A DNA stretch of 5,856 bases from positions 1 through 5,856 of the forward strand of contig CAMHDX010000069.1 in assembly GCA_946183895.1 (NCBI GenBank), in the 5' to 3' direction. Source of the DNA: an uncultured Porphyromonadaceae bacterium. Its GTDB lineage: Bacteria; Bacteroidota; Bacteroidia; Bacteroidales; Muribaculaceae. Below the pieces are notes generated by a model. That model was given only the letters and a program-made list of their open reading frames with translations. It was not told the origin of the DNA and made no database searches. This document shows, piece by piece, positions 1-5,856 of this stretch; the stretch's first letter is position 1, and each line of letters starts with the position of its first letter. A program made the translations under genes and the position numbers.

Positions 1-747
1 CTCGAAGAGATCACCATCGCGCCGGTCATCGGGCATGTGCATCACAATCGCCACCGCAGCGAGCTCGTGGTGCGCGAGGGCAAGACCAGCGCCATTGTGG
101 AGTTGTTCCGCTTTATCCGCAACAACACCCAGTTCATCATGCGCGGCGAGAACGCCAAGGTGCTGTTGGTCACCAGCAGTGTGAGCGGCGAGGGCAAGAG
201 TTTTGTCAGTGCCAATGTGGCGGCCTCGTTTGCCTTGCAGGGCAAACGCGTGGTGCTGGTGGGCCTAGACATCCGCTCGCCCAAGCAAGCACAGATGTTG
301 GGCCTCAAGGAGACGCCGGGCGTGACCGCCTACCTCTCGCGCAACGAGGTTACGCTCGACGAGGTGACCCAGGTGTGCAAGCAGGTGAACGGCCTTGACG
401 TGATTGTGGGCGGCGTGATTCCGCCCAACCCCGGCGAGTTGTTGCTGGGCGACCGCATCAAGCAGTTGTTTGCCGAGTTGCGCGACCGCTATGACGTGAT
501 AGTTGTGGACAGCGCGCCCACCGCGATGGTGAGCGACACGTTCTCGCTGGCGCAGCACGCCGATGCGACCCTGTATGTCACGCGCGCCAACTACACTAAG
601 CGAGACCTCATTCGCCAGCACCTCAACCGCATTGTTGAGGAGCACCACCTGCCGTCGCTCGCCGTGATGGTCAACGACACCAAGCCCATCGACGAGAACG
701 GCTACGGCTATGGTTACGGCTACAGCAAGGACGAGGATGACGATTAA
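1..747 (+). CDS. wzc: Wzc-like polysaccharide tyrosine autokinase, C-terminal part (5' end outside window)
   Basis: This is the cytoplasmic kinase domain of a bacterial tyrosine (BY) kinase that controls capsule or exopolysaccharide chain length and export. The frame is open from base 1, so the GTG at 37 is an internal codon and the N-terminal Wzz-type membrane domain lies upstream. Of 248 visible residues, about 20-45 carry the linker (ELVVREG, then AIVELFRFIRNN) that usually precedes the kinase core. Walker A is at about 59-67 (SSVSGEGKS), Walker A' at about 87-94 (VGLDIRSP) and Walker B at about 164-170 (YDVIVVD). The first Asp of the classical A' motif is Gly here, which from memory is common in Bacteroidetes members. 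The C-terminus has four alternating tyrosines (235-241), the expected autophosphorylation cluster, then an acidic end (DEDDD). The polymerase gene starts 15 bases after the stop, which suggests one operon. The family is clear; the symbol is by analogy. Confidence 0.93.
   Translation, partial: LEEITIAPVIGHVHHNRHRSELVVREGKTSAIVELFRFIRNNTQFIMRGENAKVLLVTSSVSGEGKSFVSANVAASFALQGKRVVLVGLDIRSPKQAQMLGLKETPGVTAYLSRNEVTLDEVTQVCKQVNGLDVIVGGVIPPNPGELLLGDRIKQLFAELRDRYDVIVVDSAPTAMVSDTFSLAQHADATLYVTRANYTKRDLIRQHLNRIVEEHHLPSLAVMVNDTKPIDENGYGYGYGYSKDEDDD
700..723 (+). repeat. Four imperfect 6-base Gly-Tyr repeats coding the kinase tyrosine tail
   Basis: Four tandem copies of GGY-TAY (ggctac, ggctat, ggttac, ggctac) encode Gly-Tyr four times near the C-terminus of the Wzc-like kinase. 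The unit is a multiple of three, so a gain or loss of copies by slippage would keep the frame and change only the number of tyrosines. Tyrosine clusters in this position are the autophosphorylation sites of BY-kinases. The copies differ at third codon positions, which lowers slippage and fits selection on the protein. Confidence 0.8.
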
Positions 748-762
748 CACACGTGGTGAGCA

Positions 763-2055
763 ATGCGCATTGAGAAGAGTTTGCTGATCCAGCGCTTGTT
801 GTTGGTGTGGTTCTGGGTGCTGACCTGCACCGGCTTTATCAACGACGAGTTCCTGGGCAGCAATCCGACCTTGAAGAGCGCGAGCTTGTTGCTGACCGAT
901 GTCACGATATTGCTGTTAGCCCTGTGGACAATTCGTGAAAAGTGGGACATTGCATTGATAATCAGCTACTTCGTTATTTCTTATTGGAGCACATGCATTG
1001 TCAACGGCTTGTCTTGGCTGATATGGCTCAATGGCTCGCGTGTGTTCTTCGGACTGTTGTTTGTGGTGCCGGTTTTGCGCTACTTTTGGCGAAACGAGTA
1101 TCGTTATGCCCGCTTTGTGGGGGAGGTTGACAAGACGTTACTCATCTACTTGTGTGTTCAGGCTGTGTGTATTGTGTGGCAGTTTGTGCGTTACGGCGCT
1201 GGCGATCGGGTGGGCGGTTCTTTGGGTTTCAACTACTCGGCCTTGACAAGCTTCTCAATCTACATTGTCTCATATTACCTGTTGCACAAGAGGATTGACA
1301 ACAATCATTTTATTTATAGTTTAAAGGAAAACTGGTACTTGATAGCATTGTTGTTCCCCACCTTCTTGAATGAGACCAAAATCAGTTTCATTCTCATCAT
1401 TTTGTATTTCTTTTTCCTCATCAAGATTGACAGCAAGTGGCTTGGCCGTATGGCGTTCATCGTGCCGGTGGCGGCCGTAATCACCGGCATTGGCTTGAAG
1501 ATATATATTGACACGGTCAAGAACCCCTTCGGTGAGACAGATATGATGGAGTATATTGCCGGCCAGGACCTCGAATATGAGGCTAATGCGGCTGAATACA
1601 GTATTATGCATAGTACCTATCAGTACGACATTCCGCGCATTGCCAAGTTGGGTCTGCTCTACGAGGAGTATCAGGAGAATCCTCAAAGGCTTTACTCGGG
1701 GTATGGCGTCGGATTCTATAAGGGCTCCACTAACTTTATGAGCAACCCGTTTGCCGAGACCTTCGACTGGTTGATACACGGCACCAACCCGTACTTGTTC
1801 CATGTGGTCATACAGTTGGGTATAGCGGGACTCTTGTGGGCTATCGTGGTATTCGTGTCGTTGTTTTTGCGCCCCAACGGCATCGCCACGCACCGCTATG
1901 TAAATATGCAGCTGTTTTTCCTATCCTACGTGTTGCTGATGATGGTTTATGCTGACTATTGGAGTGAGCTTGCCTTCAGTTTCATCGTGTTATTGTCCCT
2001 ATGTCTGTCGTGGTATTTACCTGACCAGGGCGAGGTAGATGTCGCTAAGTCATGA
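763..2055 (+). CDS. wzy: Wzy-like O-antigen/capsule polysaccharide polymerase
   Basis: This is a polytopic inner-membrane protein of 430 residues, likely the polymerase that joins lipid-linked repeat units in the periplasm. Hydrophobic segments lie near residues 6-25, 40-57, 62-80, 93-108, 124-142, 158-174, 190-203, 207-221, 230-248, 345-369, 380-397 and 402-419, giving about 11-12 helices. A single large hydrophilic loop at about 250-343 has the long extracytoplasmic loop arrangement typical of Wzy. It contains a Gly-rich motif (LYSGYGVGFYKG, about 310-321) of the kind seen in O-antigen polymerases, and NETKISF (203-209) precedes a helix. An in-frame TGA at 757-759 makes ATG 763 the earliest possible start. 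No well-spaced Shine-Dalgarno is seen (GGTGAG ends 2 bases before ATG). The stop overlaps the start of the flippase gene. Wzy sequences are poorly conserved, so the call rests on topology, length, motif and position. A WaaL-type ligase is the main alternative, and the adjacent wzx favours polymerase. Confidence 0.8.
   Translation: MRIEKSLLIQRLLLVWFWVLTCTGFINDEFLGSNPTLKSASLLLTDVTILLLALWTIREKWDIALIISYFVISYWSTCIVNGLSWLIWLNGSRVFFGLLFVVPVLRYFWRNEYRYARFVGEVDKTLLIYLCVQAVCIVWQFVRYGAGDRVGGSLGFNYSALTSFSIYIVSYYLLHKRIDNNHFIYSLKENWYLIALLFPTFLNETKISFILIILYFFFLIKIDSKWLGRMAFIVPVAAVITGIGLKIYIDTVKNPFGETDMMEYIAGQDLEYEANAAEYSIMHSTYQYDIPRIAKLGLLYEEYQENPQRLYSGYGVGFYKGSTNFMSNPFAETFDWLIHGTNPYLFHVVIQLGIAGLLWAIVVFVSLFLRPNGIATHRYVNMQLFFLSYVLLMMVYADYWSELAFSFIVLLSLCLSWYLPDQGEVDVAKS
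2052..2055 (+). promoter_or_regulatory. ATGA stop-start overlap between wzy and wzx
   Basis: The start codon ATG (2052-2054) of the flippase gene overlaps the TGA stop (2053-2055) of the polymerase gene. Such overlaps usually mean co-transcription and translational coupling by terminating ribosomes, which would tie flippase output to polymerase output. It also fixes the wzx start without needing a ribosome binding site. Confidence 0.85.
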
Positions 2056-3506
2056 GGTTGATTTATTTCATCTGGTCGCTGATTGAGCGCTTTGGCACCA
2101 ACTTTGTGTCGCTGGCGGGCAACATCATCCTCAGTTATCTGTTGATGCCTGAGGACTTTGGCCTGGTAGCGATGCTGGGTGTGTTCACCTCGATGATATT
2201 TGTGTTTATTGACTGTGGCCTGAGCGATGGACTTCTCACTCTAGGCACTCCGCATCGGCGCGACTTCAATACTGTGTTCTTCTTCAACATCGCGGTGGGT
2301 ATTACCATTGCTGTGGTTTACTGTGCCATCTCGCCGTTTGTGTCGCGCTATCTGGGCAACCCCGCCTTACAGCCCATGTTGTGTGTGCTGGGCTCAGGTG
2401 CGATATTCAGCGGTCTGTCGCTATCGCAGATGACACGGCTCAGGGTTGAGCACCGGTTCAAACAGCTGGCATTGTTTAACGTGTTATCTATCACGCTTGC
2501 GCTTGCCATCGCCATTGTGATGGCTCTCAATGGTGCGCGCTACTGGGCGCTGGTTGAGTTGCAAGTGGGCTTTGCCGCCTTCTTCTGGTTGCTGTTGGCG
2601 CTATTCACGCGCTGGGACTTGCGCCTTGAGTTTGACGTGCGGCGCTTCAAGTCGTTGTGGGCGTTCGGCGTGAACCTGTTGATGTCGACCATTATCGGCC
2701 AGGTGGCGCAAAACATCTTCTCGTTTGTCATCGGCAAGCACATCAATCCCACACATGCCGGCTACATGGGGCAGGCGCAAAAGTTGCAGCAGACGCCCAC
2801 CAACTCCCTCGAGTCGGCAATCAGCACCACGGCATACGTGCTGATAGCGCAGCAGGAGAGTGCCGAGCAAAAGCGTGCCGCCTTCTTCGAGATGTTCGGC
2901 GTGGTGACCTACATCAACAGCGCGTTTTGCTTCTTCATGCTCGCGTTGAGTTTTCCGTTAATCGACTTTATCTTCCCCGCCAAGTGGTTGCCGGCGATAC
3001 CTTACTTCCGCCTGATGTTGTGTTGGGCTCTGGTCTATCCGGTGTGCAACTTCATGATGATAATCTTCAAGATATTCTCGCGCACGTCGGTCATTCGCAA
3101 TGTGTACATCATTGAGAAGGCGCTCGTGGTGGTTAGCGCGTTCGTCTTATACCCCTATGGAGTCAAGGCGATGATAGCCGCCGCGGTCGGCTTGTCGCTG
3201 ATGTCGTTCTTGTTGGTGTCTCATTTCGCGTCGCGTGTCACCGGTGAGCGTGCCATCCGTTATGTCCAGATTTACGTGACCCATCTCGCGATGCTTGCGG
3301 TGGTTGCAGGGTGTGCCTATGGCGTGACGCTAATGTCGCAGCCGTGTGGCTCGTTTGTTGCGATAGTTGCTGGCGGGGCGACGTTCGTGGCGTGCTTGGC
3401 GGTGGTGACGCGCGTGTTGCGCCGTGGCTACTACGACTACGTGGTAGCACACCTGGCAGCGCTCAAGGCTAAGCATGGCGCAGAGCACGTGACAAGCGGC
3501 GAATAG
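2052..3506 (+). CDS. wzx: Wzx-like polysaccharide flippase (PST/MOP family)
   Basis: This 484-residue membrane protein probably flips undecaprenyl-diphosphate-linked repeat units from the cytoplasmic to the periplasmic face of the inner membrane. Its N-terminal region matches the WzxC/TuaB type of the polysaccharide transporter family: IERFGTNF at 11-18, then MPEDFGLVAM at 32-41 and DCGLSDGLL at 54-62. About 12-14 hydrophobic segments follow, in two halves separated by a polar stretch around residues 186-205, and the middle region (NPTHAGYMGQAQKLQQTP, 232-249) is typical of the family. Length is normal for Wzx (about 480-500). The start is set by the ATGA overlap with wzy. The last 38 bases overlap the 3' end of the opposite-strand acyltransferase gene. 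Substrate sugar cannot be read from the sequence. The family call is firm. Confidence 0.92.
   Translation: MRLIYFIWSLIERFGTNFVSLAGNIILSYLLMPEDFGLVAMLGVFTSMIFVFIDCGLSDGLLTLGTPHRRDFNTVFFFNIAVGITIAVVYCAISPFVSRYLGNPALQPMLCVLGSGAIFSGLSLSQMTRLRVEHRFKQLALFNVLSITLALAIAIVMALNGARYWALVELQVGFAAFFWLLLALFTRWDLRLEFDVRRFKSLWAFGVNLLMSTIIGQVAQNIFSFVIGKHINPTHAGYMGQAQKLQQTPTNSLESAISTTAYVLIAQQESAEQKRAAFFEMFGVVTYINSAFCFFMLALSFPLIDFIFPAKWLPAIPYFRLMLCWALVYPVCNFMMIIFKIFSRTSVIRNVYIIEKALVVVSAFVLYPYGVKAMIAAAVGLSLMSFLLVSHFASRVTGERAIRYVQIYVTHLAMLAVVAGCAYGVTLMSQPCGSFVAIVAGGATFVACLAVVTRVLRRGYYDYVVAHLAALKAKHGAEHVTSGE
3469..3506. other. Tail-to-tail coding overlap of convergent wzx and acyltransferase genes
   Basis: The wzx stop (TAG, 3504-3506) lies inside the opposite-strand acyltransferase gene, whose stop (TAG on the minus strand, 3471-3469) lies inside wzx. 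The 38-base overlap encodes the last residues of both proteins, which are polar or basic tails outside the membrane core. No GC-rich hairpin followed by a T-run is visible near it, so transcripts from both runs may read into one another. Confidence 0.85.
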
Positions 3507-4440
3507 CCCAAATAGAGAGTACGGTCATGGCGAAGACCGGTATCGTATGCCAGTTGACTGGGAAGGACGTTACCGCCAGCGGCACGACGAAGATGGGGTG
3601 ATACAGGTAAATCCATGACGAATAGTCGCGCCCGATTGTAACGGCAGGGTTTGTAGGTTGCACGCCAGTTGTTTTCAAGGCAATCATGAGTATGCTCAGT
3701 GATACAAGCGTGTGGGTCAAGTACATGTCGCGGCTCACGTTGGCGCCCAAGTGCGGATATAGCCATTGCTCAAACATTAGTGTCAAGGTGGAAAGGAGTA
3801 GCATTACTACCAGCCATTTGCGGCTCAAGTTCTCAAACCATGGGTCAGTGCTATGGCATTTAACCCAATGTCCCAGCAGCATGTAGGGCATTGCCATCAT
3901 CAGCCAGTTGCGGCTCAAGAAGGTGTGTCGATGAAATCCGACCGCAAAGGACACCAGTAGCAGCGGAACAATGAGCACATGCAGCTGCCGTAGCCGTCGC
4001 TCGTCAACCAATGACAAGAAGAAGCCGGCGTAAAGCAGGGCATACATGTACCACAAGTGACCGCCGAACGGGGTGATGTTAAATAACACCGATGACCGCA
4101 AGTACGACCAAGTGAACCAGTCGGAGAGCCCGGTTTTAATATCCATGCCCTGCAACCACCACTCGACAAATGCCCAAGCAATGAACACCACTGTCGCCAC
4201 GATGGTCAACTTGAGGATGTGCCGCAACCGCTTTCCCGCCTTCTCCGGTTTCCAGAAGTAGCCCGTTATCATGAAGAATAGCGGTACGGCAAACCGTGAG
4301 AATGCCAAGATGAATAGATGAACAGGGTTGTCGGGGTTGTAAGTATGAATAAATATCACGAAGAAGCAGGCTACGCACTTGGCTACATCAAGTGCCTCAA
4401 GGCGTGGCGACGAGGTGGGCGCTGTTGTTGCGGAATTCAT
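3469..4440 (-). CDS. Membrane acyltransferase, acyltransferase-3 family (WecH-like)
   Basis: This 323-residue polytopic membrane protein belongs to the acyltransferase-3 family, which transfers acetyl or other acyl groups onto surface glycans or their lipid-linked precursors. The N-terminus shows the family signature: RLEALDVAK, then the candidate catalytic His32 in FVIFIHTY. Lys21 stands where the R-X10-H motif usually has Arg; Lys there is known in some branches. Other family-like motifs are SRFAVPLFFMITGYFW (48-63), HLWYMYALL (128-136) and SSWIYLYHPIF (274-284). About ten hydrophobic segments span the protein. The order of motifs resembles WecH, the O-acetyltransferase of enterobacterial common antigen. 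Its ATG overlaps the stop of the upstream glycosyltransferase gene by 4 bases, so the two probably act on the same repeat unit. The acyl group and the sugar acceptor are not known. Confidence 0.9.
   Translation of the reverse strand: MNSATTAPTSSPRLEALDVAKCVACFFVIFIHTYNPDNPVHLFILAFSRFAVPLFFMITGYFWKPEKAGKRLRHILKLTIVATVVFIAWAFVEWWLQGMDIKTGLSDWFTWSYLRSSVLFNITPFGGHLWYMYALLYAGFFLSLVDERRLRQLHVLIVPLLLVSFAVGFHRHTFLSRNWLMMAMPYMLLGHWVKCHSTDPWFENLSRKWLVVMLLLSTLTLMFEQWLYPHLGANVSRDMYLTHTLVSLSILMIALKTTGVQPTNPAVTIGRDYSSWIYLYHPIFVVPLAVTSFPVNWHTIPVFAMTVLSIWAIRRLSRALRHA
4437..4440 (-). promoter_or_regulatory. ATGA stop-start overlap between glycosyltransferase and acyltransferase genes
   Basis: On the minus strand the acyltransferase ATG (4440-4438) overlaps the glycosyltransferase TGA (4439-4437). 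This mirrors the wzy-wzx junction and suggests translational coupling and a shared transcript. It fixes the acyltransferase start. Confidence 0.85.
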
Positions 4441-5573
4441 GAGTCAGTGTTGGGGATGAGTTGTTCAATTTGTGTGATGATGGTCCGGGGCTCGAACATT
4501 GTCATCCGTTGCCGGGCTTTGGTGGCAATTTGTGAGCGCAGCGCGGGGTCGTTCATGAGTCGCTTGATCTCGCCGGCAAACGCCTCGGGTGTATTGTCGC
4601 ACAACACACCACACTCGTCGCTGAGCACCTCAATCATGCCGGCACAACGGGTTGACACCACCACGGTGCCAAGTGCCATGGCCTCTTGCACCACCATGGG
4701 CAATCCCTCGACATCGCTTGTCATACATAGCACGTCGGCAGTCTTGATATATGGATAGGGATTGTGCTTGAAGCCCATAAACGTTATTTTAGTGCTCATG
4801 TTGAGTTGGTCGACCAGTTGCTTGAGCTTGTCTTCATGGGGGCCGGTACCGATAATCCATCCATAGATGTTGATGCCCTGTTGCTGCAGTTGAGCGATGG
4901 CTTGAATCAGTCGCTCGGCGTGTTTGAGCTGCACCAGGCGCCCGACAAAGCACGACGTGAAACCCTGTCGGGTAACGACTTGCTCACCGGCCAGACTCTC
5001 AAGGCGGGCAGTGTCGGTGATGTTGTAGATGCAATGGGTGCGAGATGATACATCAAAAGTGAATTTACTCATGGCATCACGCGAGACAAACACGATGTCG
5101 TCCACTGTGGCATAGAATTCCCGTTCCTGCCTGTCGTTGTCAAAGAACTGCCGGCTCCAATGATTGCCGACAAAGTCGGTGTGAACCCAGCTGATGTTAC
5201 GGCGCGCCTTATCAAGGATAAGGCGGTGCATGGCGGCCGGGGTGCCTTCCATGAACGAGATGGCGGCGTCAAAATGCCTGTCACCGATGATATCCAGCAA
5301 CTTCTTGCGCTCATAGGTGCCGCGCATCGGTGAGTGGAAAATCGCCTTCTCGAACCACCGTTTGTGGCCGCGCGGGTACAGGCTCCTCACCTCCACATGG
5401 CTTGGAATTGACGGCAGGTGTACACCCGTGTTGAGGTACAAGATGAGTGTGACGTTGTATTTGGCAGGATTGAGGTGGCTGAGCAAAGCGAGCAGCGCTT
5501 TTTCAGCTCCGCCACCCTTCATTGTATCCATGAGGAACAGGATATCGCGTTTTGAGTGATTGCTATTGTTCAT
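4437..5573 (-). CDS. GT4 family glycosyltransferase (GT-B fold)
   Basis: This cytoplasmic or membrane-associated enzyme of 378 residues likely adds one sugar from a nucleotide-sugar donor to the growing lipid-linked repeat unit, with retention of configuration as in GT4. The N-terminal Rossmann domain begins with RDILFLMDTMKGGGAEKALL (9-28), a typical glycine-rich acceptor-side loop of the family. The C-terminal domain has CFVGRL (208-213), IIGTGPHEDKLKQL (240-253) and the E-X7-E motif in DVEGLPMVVQEAM (287-299), with Glu289 and Glu297 expected to bind the donor. I place the start at ATG 5573. An in-frame ATG at 5624 would add 17 residues (MPHAARSGQ...) that do not resemble the family and would overlap the upstream gene by 41 bases, whereas 5573 leaves a 10-base gap. 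No clear Shine-Dalgarno is present for either. The sugar and linkage are unknown. Confidence 0.92.
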   Translation of the reverse strand: MNNSNHSKRDILFLMDTMKGGGAEKALLALLSHLNPAKYNVTLILYLNTGVHLPSIPSHVEVRSLYPRGHKRWFEKAIFHSPMRGTYERKKLLDIIGDRHFDAAISFMEGTPAAMHRLILDKARRNISWVHTDFVGNHWSRQFFDNDRQEREFYATVDDIVFVSRDAMSKFTFDVSSRTHCIYNITDTARLESLAGEQVVTRQGFTSCFVGRLVQLKHAERLIQAIAQLQQQGINIYGWIIGTGPHEDKLKQLVDQLNMSTKITFMGFKHNPYPYIKTADVLCMTSDVEGLPMVVQEAMALGTVVVSTRCAGMIEVLSDECGVLCDNTPEAFAGEIKRLMNDPALRSQIATKARQRMTMFEPRTIITQIEQLIPNTDS

Positions 5574-5583
5574 TGAGTGATGT

Positions 5584-5856
5584 TTACCGATACTTGTTTG
5601 ACCTGACCTCGCGGCGTGGGGCATTAATGCGCTCTGGCACCCAGCTGCGGCTGTCGATGCCGTGCAACTCGTTGTCGCTCACCGTCAGGCGGTCAAATCT
5701 CATCGACGAGATGTCCTTGTTGTTGTAGTGAGTGAAGATGCTGCCACCGCGCTCAGCGTGCACTTCGTTGCCGGTGAACACCAGCGAGCCGTGTTGACCG
5801 AACTCCTGCAGCAACACCTCGTAGCAGTTGCTATAGAACACGTTGTCGGTCATGGT
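5584..5856 (-). CDS. Parallel beta-helix protein, C-terminal end only (5' end outside window)
   Basis: The frame is open through the right edge, so the gene starts beyond the window; the ATG at 5853 is probably internal. The 90 visible residues show three rung-like units, each with an Asn followed by alternating hydrophobic residues: TDNVFYSNCYEV (3-14), FTGNEVHAERGGSIF (27-41) and LTVSDNELHGI (57-67). This is the pattern of right-handed parallel beta-helix proteins, such as pectate-lyase-like lyases, polysaccharide epimerases and tailspike-like proteins. A basic, polar end without a rung pattern follows (RRE, 81-83). The stop lies 10 bases before the glycosyltransferase start, so it is probably in the same operon. 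A sugar-polymer modifying or binding role is inferred from fold and context; no catalytic residues can be assigned, and the signal peptide, if any, is outside the window. Confidence 0.7.
   Translation of the reverse strand, partial: TMTDNVFYSNCYEVLLQEFGQHGSLVFTGNEVHAERGGSIFTHYNNKDISSMRFDRLTVSDNELHGIDSRSWVPERINAPRREVRSNKYR

Noticed and set aside
265..750. A 161-codon open frame on the minus strand, antisense to the kinase gene
   Set aside because: It lies fully opposite a strongly supported BY-kinase domain. Its protein is rich in Val, Ala, His and Arg with no recognisable motif, as expected from the reverse reading of GC-biased codons.
1295..1320. TTGACA followed by TATAGT, considered as a promoter
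   Set aside because: The spacer is 14 bases, too short for a standard promoter, the boxes do not match the Bacteroidetes TAnnTTTG pattern, and they lie in the middle of the polymerase gene.
1321..1893. A 190-codon open frame on the minus strand, antisense to the polymerase gene
   Set aside because: It has no family motif and covers the polymerase loop and helices on the other strand. The plus-strand frame has the expected membrane topology and operon spacing.
2657..3115. A 152-codon open frame on the plus strand inside the flippase gene
   Set aside because: It is a shifted reading of the flippase gene, rich in His, Arg and Ala, with no start context and no family resemblance.
3522..3539. 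Inverted repeat cggtc/gaccg just after the wzx stop, considered as a terminator
   Set aside because: The stem is only 5 base pairs with an 8-base loop, there is no T-run after it, and it lies inside the acyltransferase coding sequence.
3437..3766. A 109-codon minus-strand open frame across the gene junction
   Set aside because: It is a shifted frame of the acyltransferase gene, whose true frame holds the family motifs to the end.
5574..5624. An upstream in-frame ATG at 5624 as the glycosyltransferase start
   Set aside because: It would add 17 residues unlike the family and overlap the beta-helix gene by 41 bases; ATG 5573 puts the start at the usual place before the first beta strand.

Overview
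The window looks like part of a capsule or exopolysaccharide locus of a Gram-negative bacterium, most likely in the order Bacteroidales. The evidence is the Bacteroidetes-style tyrosine autokinase end (Walker A' written VGLDIRSP, tail of alternating Gly-Tyr), the lack of clear Shine-Dalgarno sequences, and the content of a Wzx/Wzy-type polysaccharide pathway. Base composition is fairly GC-rich with heavy use of TTG leucine codons. The family (Muribaculaceae or Prevotellaceae, for example) cannot be fixed from this sequence alone.

The layout is two converging gene runs that fill almost the whole window. The plus-strand run covers 1-3506. It holds the 3' part of a Wzc-like bacterial tyrosine kinase that enters from the left edge, then a Wzy-like polysaccharide polymerase, then a Wzx-like flippase. 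The last two are joined by a 4-base ATGA overlap. The minus-strand run is read from the right edge down to 3469. It holds the C-terminal end of a parallel beta-helix protein, a GT4 family glycosyltransferase, and a membrane acyltransferase of the acyltransferase-3 family. The last two of these also share an ATGA overlap. The two runs meet tail to tail, and the ends of wzx and the acyltransferase gene overlap by 38 bases. I found no convincing intrinsic terminator there.

Read together, the genes describe a familiar pathway. The glycosyltransferase adds a sugar to a lipid-linked repeat unit at the cytoplasmic face. The acyltransferase probably decorates it with an acetyl or similar group. Wzx flips the unit across the inner membrane, Wzy polymerises it in the periplasm, and Wzc controls chain length and export through ATP binding and cycles of tyrosine phosphorylation. 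The beta-helix protein may cut, epimerise or bind the polysaccharide, but only about 90 residues of it are visible.

There is no intergenic stretch over 300 bases. I see no RNA gene, CRISPR array, insertion sequence, attachment site or origin. I did not find evidence for an undescribed system; the points worth a second look are the convergent overlap, the short tandem repeat encoding the kinase's tyrosine tail, and the beta-helix gene beside the sugar-modifying genes.
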